Shown here: positions 6,920-11,786 of the stretch, piece by piece
Layout: the number at the start of each line of letters is the position of its first letter
How positions within the stretch are numbered: the stretch's first letter is position 1
Source: Actimicrobium sp047621345
Lineage (GTDB): Bacteria; Pseudomonadota; Gammaproteobacteria; Burkholderiales; Burkholderiaceae_D
Assembly: GCA_047621345.1 (NCBI GenBank)
Contig: JBLHLW010000091.1
Span: 1-11,786, forward strand
Direction of reading: 5' to 3'
Length of the DNA stretch: 11,786 nucleotides
Position numbers and translations under genes: made by a program
Notes under the pieces: generated by a model
Database searches by the model: none
Told to the model about the DNA's origin: nothing
Seen by the model: the letters and a program-made list of their open reading frames with translations, nothing else

Positions 6920-8218
6920 ATGGATGAGATTGAGCGTGCGAACGTGATCAAGGCGGTGGCTGCCGGTGAGCTGAAGCCAGGTATTGCGGCATTGCGACTG
7001 GGGCTGGGTGCGCGTCAAATTCATCGGCTGGTAGTGCGGTTCAAGGAGCTAGGCGTTGTCGGTCTGGTATCGCGGCAACGGGGTCGGGCCAGCAATCACC
7101 AGCTGGCGCCGGAGTTGGCGCGCAGTGCACTTAATCTCATCCGAGAGCATTACGCCGACTTCGGTCCCACCCTCGCCTGTGAGAAGCTTAGAGAGTGCCA
7201 CGACCTGATGCTATCGACAGAAACCGTGCGTCAATTGATGACCCAGAGTGGTTTGTGGAAGACGCGACAAGGGCGTCAGACCAAGCTCCACCAGCCCCGT
7301 ATGCGCCGGGCCTGCTTCGGCGAGCTGGTACAAATTGACGGGAGTTTGCACCGGTGGTTCGAGGAGCGCGCCGATGCCTGCAGCTTGCTTGTCTACATCG
7401 ACGACGCCACGGGACGCCTGCTCCAATTGCACTTTGCACCGACGGAATCGACCAGCGCCTACTTTGCCGCCACCCGCCAGTACATTGAGCAACACGGCAA
7501 ACCGCAATCGTTCTACGCCGACAAGGCTGCCATCTTCCGCAGTCCCAGTGCGGCCGATCGCGCTAGCCGGACACAATTCCACCGCGCCCTGAGCGAGCTC
7601 GATATCGAGCTCATATGCGCTAATTCGCCACAGGCCAAAGGGCGCGTTGAACGCATGAACCGCACGCTTCAGGATCGCTTCGTCAAGGAACTACGGTTAT
7701 GCAAAATTTCCTCAATCGATGAGGCCAACGTATGGGCCTCGACCTACATTGAGGACTACAACAAGCGCTTCGCCAAAGCGCCGCGTAGCCAATTCAATGC
7801 ACACTGCGCGCTGGTGCCAACGGAGTGCCTGGAACGGATTCTGGCATGGCGCGAACAGCGCAAACTGTCGCCGCAACTGACCCTGCAGCACGGCCAAGTC
7901 ACGCATGTCCTGAAAGACTGCAGTGAAGCGCGCACGCACATCGGACAGCGCATCACGATTCACACATTGGGCAGTGGTGAGATCGAACTGCGGGCAGCCG
8001 GCGTGAGCTTTGATTACTCGACATTGATGCGCCCCCGGCCGTTTGGACCTATCGAAGTCGACAGCAAAACCCTCGGCCATATCGTCGACCAACTCGGAGC
8101 GATCAAAAAACGCAACAGGACTTACCGGCAACCTTCGTCTGCAGAAAACACTGCCGGAGCCGCTGCCGCAAAAAGCGTTGCGGCACACAAGGTCAAAAGG
8201 CTGGAAATTAGCAAATAG
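6920..8218 (+). CDS. IS1202/ISNCY-like DDE transposase
   Basis: It catalyses cut-and-paste or copy-type movement of the surrounding element. From ATG 6920 it has 432 residues. That start has GTGAGG at 6908-6913, 6 bases upstream; ATG 6893, 6896 and 6914 are in frame but worse placed. An N-terminal helix-turn-helix region (about 15-45, AALRLGLGARQIHRLVVRF) is followed by a linker with SRQRGRASNH. The integrase-like core then gives FGELVQIDGS (D140), FYADKAAIF (D201) and QAKGRVERMNRTLQDR (E244) as the candidate DDE triad. The C-terminal domain contains HTLGSGEIELR and is rich in basic residues. No stop or shift interrupts it, and both element ends are present, so it may be active. Confidence 0.9.
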   Translation: MDEIERANVIKAVAAGELKPGIAALRLGLGARQIHRLVVRFKELGVVGLVSRQRGRASNHQLAPELARSALNLIREHYADFGPTLACEKLRECHDLMLSTETVRQLMTQSGLWKTRQGRQTKLHQPRMRRACFGELVQIDGSLHRWFEERADACSLLVYIDDATGRLLQLHFAPTESTSAYFAATRQYIEQHGKPQSFYADKAAIFRSPSAADRASRTQFHRALSELDIELICANSPQAKGRVERMNRTLQDRFVKELRLCKISSIDEANVWASTYIEDYNKRFAKAPRSQFNAHCALVPTECLERILAWREQRKLSPQLTLQHGQVTHVLKDCSEARTHIGQRITIHTLGSGEIELRAAGVSFDYSTLMRPRPFGPIEVDSKTLGHIVDQLGAIKKRNRTYRQPSSAENTAGAAAAKSVAAHKVKRLEISK

Positions 8219-8250
8219 CCGCCAAACAAATCAAAAAGCATGGAAAAAGT

Positions 8251-8289
8251 CGGACATTTCTATTTGGTGGAAACCGGACATTTCTATTT
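8251..8289. repeat. Paired 15-mer repeats in the right end of the IS1202-like element
   Basis: CGGACATTTCTATTT occurs at 8251-8265 and 8275-8289. These are the inverted counterparts of the left-end pair, with the same 24-base period. Confidence 0.85.
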
Positions 8290-8294
8290 TGGTG

Positions 8295-9227
8295 CTACAG
8301 CGTGGGCATCGGCATGAGCTGCGACTGCTCCTGTTCGAGCACATCGGCCACGCTCAGCGCCGGATGCTCAGGGTGCCGCACCTCGTTCCACAGTGCCCGG
8401 CAGCGCTGGACCAGCCAGACATTGAGCTCGATGAACGAGGCGAACTGCAGGGTTTGCGCTTCAACCCAGATGCGCCGGCGGCTGTCCTGCACATTCTTCT
8501 CGACGACGCCTTTTTCCCAGCCCGATGCGACGTTACAGAAATCGGCATCGAACAAATAGTGGGCGCACATGACGGCGAAACGAGCGTTGACGATCCGGCC
8601 CTTACCCGTGTTGACCTTATCGACCGCCGTTTTCATATTGTCGTAAATGCCCCGGCGTGGCACGCCGCCGAGCGCAGCGAACGAACGGGTATGGGCGTCA
8701 AACAGCATTTCATGGCCTTGGCTCGGGTAGGCCACCAGCCACAAGGCGCGACTGGCACACAGCTTCATGTGCGACACCTGCATACGCCGGTAAATGCCGC
8801 CGATCACCAGGCCTTCCTCACTCCAGTCAAATTGAAACGCCTCGCCCTGCTCGAAGCTGAGCGGCACGAAGGCGCGCGGTAAGCTGCCTGCGCGGCCGCG
8901 CCATTCGCGGGTGAAGTCGGTGACGCGACTGTAGCCGCCGTCGTAACCTTCGGCCTTGATTTGTAGGAACAGCGCCTTGCTGGTCCGGCGATTTTGCTTG
9001 ATGCGCAGCGCGTCGGCCTTGAGGGCAAGCTCTAGAATGGTGTGGTACGCCGTGAGCTTGGTCGTTACCGCGTCGCGGTGGTAGCTGGGCGGAGCAAGGA
9101 CGGCCTCTTCCGGTTGCCTGAGCCACTTGCGCAGCGTGTTGCGGGACAGGCCAGTACGCTTTGAAATTTCGTGCAGCAACAGCTTGTCGCGCAGATGCAT
9201 ACGTCGAACTTTACCTAACATTTCCAT
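8295..9227 (-). pseudogene. istA: istA 5' fragment (N-terminal part of IS21-family transposase)
   Basis: IstA is the DDE transposase of IS21-family elements. The start is the ATG at 9227 (MEMLGKVRRMHL), with AAGGTG 6 bases upstream. An N-terminal helix-turn-helix (about 18-37, HEISKRTGLSRNTLRKWL) precedes the catalytic core: FQFDWSE (D134), GIYDNMKTAV (D196) and GWEKGVVEKNV (E243). The frame runs cleanly to MPMPT, where the IS1202-like element is inserted. The last codon (L) and the TAG stop at 8295-8297 are supplied by the insertion's end. The truncated product of about 310 residues keeps the whole catalytic core but lacks the C-terminal domain encoded at 6201-6795. Confidence 0.9.
8300..8304. 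repeat. Target-site duplication GCGTG, right copy
   Basis: This directly follows the element terminus GGTGCTACA ending at 8299 and is identical to 6791-6795. Confidence 0.9.
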
Positions 9228-9250
9228 GGTGATCACCTTGTAGTTCTCCC

Positions 9251-9265
9251 GCCTAATAATTAGGC
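9251..9265. promoter_or_regulatory. 15-bp palindrome upstream of istA
   Basis: GCCTAATAATTAGGC is a perfect palindrome around a central A, 24 bases upstream of the istA ATG. It lies where an operator or a small leader hairpin would act on istA. Function is inferred from position only. Confidence 0.35.
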
Positions 9266-9282
9266 AGGAGCAGTAGAACACC

Positions 9283-9343
9283 TGGGTCAGTTTTCGGTCG
9301 GCACAACAGCTATTGGTGGGTCAGTTTTCGGTCGGCGTCAACA
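9283..9343. repeat. IS21-family right terminal repeats
   Basis: Two identical 20-mers, TGGGTCAGTTTTCGGTCGGC, lie at 9283-9302 and 9317-9336, followed by the terminus GTCAACA ending at 9343. They are inverted relative to the left-end repeats. Confidence 0.85.
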
Positions 9344-9400
9344 GCCGTTATCTTAAATCAAATCGGTGTGTCAGATTACATCCGCTGCTAACACGTTCCA

Positions 9401-9718
9401 TCAAGGAAGTCGTTCGTCCTCGCCCCTCTCCCACAGGCCGTGCATCTATTTTTGCAAGATCGGCAATGCTGCCGCCTCCACCAGGGCACTGATCTTGCGG
9501 GTGATCTCTCATTCAAGTTGCTTGATTTGCTTGCGGTAGCTTTTGGTCTACAGCTCTTCGTGAGCGCTTGCCTCCCGGTGCATATGCTGGGACGTAATGG
9601 CCACTTCGCCCCAGGCATTGACCTGTTCCGGATGCAGTCCTTTATGACGGCAATATTCGGACAGACCCGCTTCATTGAACGCCGCAGTCTCGGCGACGAC
9701 GGCAAATTTGGTCGTGCG
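9401..9718 (-). pseudogene. Decayed IS3-like transposase OrfA
   Basis: One minus-strand frame reads TKFAVVAETAAFNEAGLSEY, then CRHKGLHPEQVNAW, then SAHEEL, stop, TKSYRKQIKQLE, stop, EITRKISALVEAAALPILQK, stop, MHGLWERGEDERLP and a final TGA at 9401-9403. I recognise the pattern of an IS3-like OrfA protein: DKFAVVLETA, EYCRKKGLYPEQ, then a basic coiled segment and LVEAAALL-LQKK-ALWG. Three in-frame stops interrupt it; the TAG at the first and the TGA at the second are each one C-to-T change from Gln and Arg codons. The N-terminal part upstream of about 9718 is not recognisable and no OrfB is present. It is a dead remnant next to the IS21-family right end. Confidence 0.7.
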
Positions 9719-10060
9719 GCCCACCACCAACCTGACTTCGTTGCGTTCAACAGCACCAGTTAAAGTCAAAGTGCGCCAACACACAGACGTTTTAAACACA
9801 AGCGCCCACCCTCGTGGCTTAAGTCTGAGTTCCGGCTCCCATCCCCCCACTCCGTAATCGCGTTCCCCGCAGATGATGCCGTCAATCTCGACGAGGCAGG
9901 CCCGCCATCCAGAACAGCGATGGCGCACGTTTTCTTATTTACAAACCGGGCTGAGCCCCGGCAGCCATGTCACAAGAAAGCGTCCGTGCCAGATTAAGGA
10001 AACGGGTACCAATGAACCATTTTTCTCTCTCTATACCCATATTCATAAAGGAAAACTTCC
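9719..10060. other. Intergenic stretch upstream of the dehydrogenase gene
   Basis: No protein family is recognised here. An imperfect GC-rich hairpin (CCGGG...CCCCGG, about 9946-9961) is present. The leader of the dehydrogenase gene is pyrimidine-rich around 10019-10036 and ends with AAAGGA at 10047-10052, the ribosome binding site. I could not assign a promoter with confidence. Confidence 0.4.
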
Positions 10061-11200
10061 ATGAAAGCACTTGTTTATCGAGGACCAAAGGACGTTCGAG
10101 TCGAAGAAATGCCAGATGCCAAGATTGAAAAGCCAACCGATGTGCTGGTGCGTATCACCGCTACCAATATCTGCGGCTCTGACCTGCACATGTATGAAGG
10201 TCGAACCAATATGGAAGCCGGGCGCATTCTTGGCCATGAAAATTTAGGTGAAGTCATCGAAATAGGGAAAGCGGTTGATCGCGTCAAGGTTGGGGATATG
10301 GTGTGCCTGCCATTCAATATCGGCTGCGGATTTTGTGCTAACTGCGAGCGCGGACTGTCCGGTTACTGCCTGACCGCCAATCCGGGAACCGCTGGGGCCG
10401 CATACGGATTTGCAGGCATGGGACCCTATAGCGGTGGACAAGCCGAGATGCTTCGCGTGCCCTACGGCGATTTCAACTGTCTGGTGTTGCCGGATGACGC
10501 GAAAGAGAAAGAAAATGATTATGTGATGCTATCGGACATCTTCGCGACGGGTTATCACGCGACCGAATTGGCAAGCGTGAAGCCGGGCGATTCAGTCGTC
10601 ATTTACGGTGCCGGGCCGGTCGGCCTCATGGCCGCCACGTCGGCCTTTATTAAAGGCGCAAGCCAGGTCTTTGTCGTCGATAGCCACAAGGACCGGTTAG
10701 CGCTTGCTGAAAAGATGGGTGCCATCCCTATCGACGACAGCGATGCGGGCGGTGTTGAACAGGTACTGCATCTGACTGACGGACAGGGCGCCGACTGCGG
10801 TTGCGAATGTGTTGGATTTCAATGCTGCAATATGCACGGCAAAGAAGTGCCGCATCTGACGATGAACAATCTTGTACAAACAGTAAAGGCAACCGGATCG
10901 ATCGGTGTCGTAGGTGTATTTATTCCCGAAGATCCGCACGCGCAAGATGCGCTCGCCAAGGAAGGAAAGATCGCTTTTGACTTTGGCAAGTTCTGGTTTA
11001 AAGGCCAACGCATCGCAACCGGACAGGCCAATGTCAAAGCGTATAACCGGAGCTTGGCAAAATTAATCCATGCGGGCAAGGCTAAACCGTCGATGATCGT
11101 TTCGCATGAACTGTCTTTACATGACGCGCCGATGGCCTATGAGAATTTTGATAAACGCACATCGGGCTGGACCAAGGTAATTCTGAAGCCTGGCAAATAG
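10061..11200 (+). CDS. Zinc-dependent dehydrogenase, glutathione-independent formaldehyde dehydrogenase-like
   Basis: It is a medium-chain Zn/NAD alcohol-dehydrogenase family protein of 379 residues. ATG 10061 is preceded by AAAGGA with 8-base spacing. The catalytic-zinc candidates are C38 (NICGSD), H59 (GHEN) and D159 (LSDIFATGYH). The structural-zinc cysteines are C89, C92, C95 and C103. The Rossmann motif GAGPVG is at 183-188, and an acidic D207 ends the second strand (FVVDSHK), which favours NAD over NADP. The segment NPGTAGAAYGFAGMGPYSGGQAE and the long insertion ECVGFQCCNMHG to GVFIPEDPHAQDALAKEG are like those in Pseudomonas putida formaldehyde dehydrogenase, which oxidises formaldehyde or other aldehydes without glutathione. 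Substrate assignment is by family only. It stands alone, between the IS3-like remnant and IS5-family copy C. Confidence 0.85.
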   Translation: MKALVYRGPKDVRVEEMPDAKIEKPTDVLVRITATNICGSDLHMYEGRTNMEAGRILGHENLGEVIEIGKAVDRVKVGDMVCLPFNIGCGFCANCERGLSGYCLTANPGTAGAAYGFAGMGPYSGGQAEMLRVPYGDFNCLVLPDDAKEKENDYVMLSDIFATGYHATELASVKPGDSVVIYGAGPVGLMAATSAFIKGASQVFVVDSHKDRLALAEKMGAIPIDDSDAGGVEQVLHLTDGQGADCGCECVGFQCCNMHGKEVPHLTMNNLVQTVKATGSIGVVGVFIPEDPHAQDALAKEGKIAFDFGKFWFKGQRIATGQANVKAYNRSLAKLIHAGKAKPSMIVSHELSLHDAPMAYENFDKRTSGWTKVILKPGK

Positions 11201-11334
11201 AGGCATTGTCCAGGGTCTTGAGGGTGCAAGCCGGCGCGCTGACGGCGCTCGGCAAACCCGGTAAATCGCGGCTCGACGCCGGAACTTTAGATTTTCCCCT
11301 GAGGTGCGCAAAGCTCGCACGGGTGGGATGAAGC
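11201..11334. other. Spacer between the dehydrogenase and IS5-family copy C
   Basis: No gene or clear terminator was found. GC-rich repeats (GCCGGCGC...GGCGC) are present but form no stem followed by a T-run. Confidence 0.35.
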
Positions 11335-11354
11335 GGGCGTTGGTGCACTTCAAA
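11335..11354 (+). repeat. Terminal inverted repeat of IS5-family copy C
   Basis: GGGCGTTGGTGCACTTCAAA matches the inverted copy A end at 18 of 20 positions and the copy B end at all but one of the 19 aligned positions. Confidence 0.75.
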
Positions 11355-11786
11355 TCAGAAAACGACAGTCCCCCCAACCCATGCACGACCATGCTGCCAT
11401 TTTTTGACTGCGAACGGAGTTTGGGCGTGCGGCGGCCAGCATGCGATTTAACACAGCGACCCCGATGGCAGCCTCGGTTTGTTGCGCCGCAAACCCTCGC
11501 GCACGCAGGCGCGGACCAATCAAGGATTTGTAGCGGCCCATGGTTGTCTCGACCAAGGCACGCTGCCCATAGCCAGTCGCTTTTTGCCAAGCCAACCGAC
11601 CCTCTGTATTGATCAAGTCAAGATGCCGGTCACGCTGATTTGGCGAACGTGATTCCGTAGCGGAAACGGCGGTTTTTCGTGGCGGAATCACCACCTCAAT
11701 ATCGGCGCCACGTTGTGCGATCGCTTGGTAGGTGGGTGCGCCATCGTAGGCACCATAGGCGATGACTTTTTCTATTTCTTCTTCGA
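11350..11786 (-). CDS. IS5-family transposase, C-terminal part (copy C, runs off window)
   Basis: The frame is open from the window edge (EEEIEKVIAYGAYDGAPTYQ) through IEVVIPPRKTAV and NQRDRHLDLINTEGRLAWQ. It continues through YGQRALVETTMGRYKSLIG, the conserved C-terminal signature with Y, R and the catalytic Glu, to VLNRMLAAARPNSVRSQKMAA. Two oddities appear. Where copy B and the family have ADGAYDG, this copy has AYGAYDG: the codon complementary to 11755-11757 is TAT rather than GAT, replacing the Asp I take to be the second catalytic acid. The usual stop after QKMAA is TGG here, so the frame runs 13 codons further into the terminal repeat (stop 11350-11352). It may be a non-functional copy; the rest lies outside the window. 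Confidence 0.85.
   Translation of the reverse strand, partial: EEEIEKVIAYGAYDGAPTYQAIAQRGADIEVVIPPRKTAVSATESRSPNQRDRHLDLINTEGRLAWQKATGYGQRALVETTMGRYKSLIGPRLRARGFAAQQTEAAIGVAVLNRMLAAARPNSVRSQKMAAWSCMGWGDCRFLI

Larger units (their letters stand above)
6796..8299 (+). mobile_element. IS1202/ISNCY-like insertion sequence, 1504 bp, apparently intact
   Basis: The boundaries are set by inverted termini TGTTGGAGCAAAATAG (6796-6811) and, read inward on the minus strand from 8299, TGTAGCACCAAAATAG. A 5-bp duplication, GCGTG, lies outside both. The ends stay similar for about 50 bp. It carries one uninterrupted DDE transposase gene (6920-8218) in the opposite direction to the disrupted istA. The clean duplication and uninterrupted gene indicate the most recent insertion in the nest. 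Assignment to the IS1202/ISNCY group is from transposase recognition. Confidence 0.9.
5194..9343 (-). mobile_element. IS21-family element (istA-istB) interrupted by an IS1202-like element
   Basis: The left end begins TGTTGGCGCCGACC at 5194. The right end, read inward on the minus strand from 9343, begins TGTTGACGCCGACC. Each end has two 20-bp internal repeats of the type GCCGACCGAAAACTGACCCA, as is usual for IS21-family multiple terminal repeats. It encodes IstA (split) and IstB on the minus strand. Removing the 1504-bp insertion and its 5-bp duplication leaves 2641 bp, a normal size for the family. The flanks (GATACC on the left, GCCGTT on the right) show no target duplication. Confidence 0.88.
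11335..11786 (-). mobile_element. IS5-family element copy C, left part (runs off window)
   Basis: It starts with the terminal repeat GGGCGTTGGTGCACTTCAAA (11335-11354), the counterpart of the copy A end at 210-229. The transposase gene fills the rest on the minus strand. It has the same orientation as copies A and B. Confidence 0.8.

Noticed and set aside
8043..8882. A 279-codon plus-strand open frame
   Set aside because: It spans the end of the IS1202-like transposase, the element terminus and the antisense of istA, all of which are better explained by those genes.
9388..9756. A 122-codon minus-strand open frame
   Set aside because: It is a shadow frame of the IS3-like orfA remnant, which is recognisable in a different frame.
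1..11786. CRISPR array, tRNA, rRNA or phage integration module
   Set aside because: No regularly spaced direct repeats with unique spacers, no cloverleaf-like sequence and no rRNA or integrase sequence was seen on reading.

Overview
The window reads as accessory, insertion-sequence-rich DNA of a moderately GC-rich proteobacterium. The transposase families and the style of the host genes suggest a betaproteobacterium of the Burkholderiales, but this is family recognition without a search. Only three genes look like intact host (cargo) genes: a cyclopropane-fatty-acyl-phospholipid synthase, a ferritin-like diiron protein coupled to it, and a zinc-dependent dehydrogenase of the glutathione-independent formaldehyde dehydrogenase type. 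Nearly everything else is transposons and their debris.

Layout: 1-229 is the 5' end of an IS5-family element (copy A, minus strand) whose terminal inverted repeat I can identify. It abuts 230-967, the truncated remainder of an ExeA/TniB-type AAA ATPase. Two hairpins (997-1038 and a perfect 23-bp-arm one at 1063-1113) follow, then about 1.1 kb without a convincing gene. At 2190-4291 lie the CFA synthase and the diiron protein, joined by an ATGA stop/start overlap. Region 4377-9343 is a three-layer nest of elements. An IS5-family copy B (4377-5193) is cut by an IS21-family element (5194-9343, istA-istB). The istA gene is in turn cut by an intact-looking 1504-bp IS1202/ISNCY-like element (6796-8299) flanked by a 5-bp target duplication, GCGTG. 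A decayed IS3-like orfA (9401-9718) follows. The dehydrogenase is at 10061-11200. A third IS5-family copy (C, 11335 to the window end) closes the window.

Working together: the CFA synthase and diiron protein plausibly form a two-gene module acting on membrane acyl chains, since one family methylenates double bonds and the other activates O2 at a diiron site. The diiron protein's activity is inferred only from its ligand pattern. The dehydrogenase would be an independent aldehyde-detoxification gene. All three IS5-family copies are in the same orientation and bracket the cargo, so recombination between them could delete or move it. The sequence preserves an order of events: copy B, then the IS21-family element, then the IS1202-like element. 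The missing 5' part of copy B to the right of the IS21 element shows that a deletion or rearrangement also occurred.
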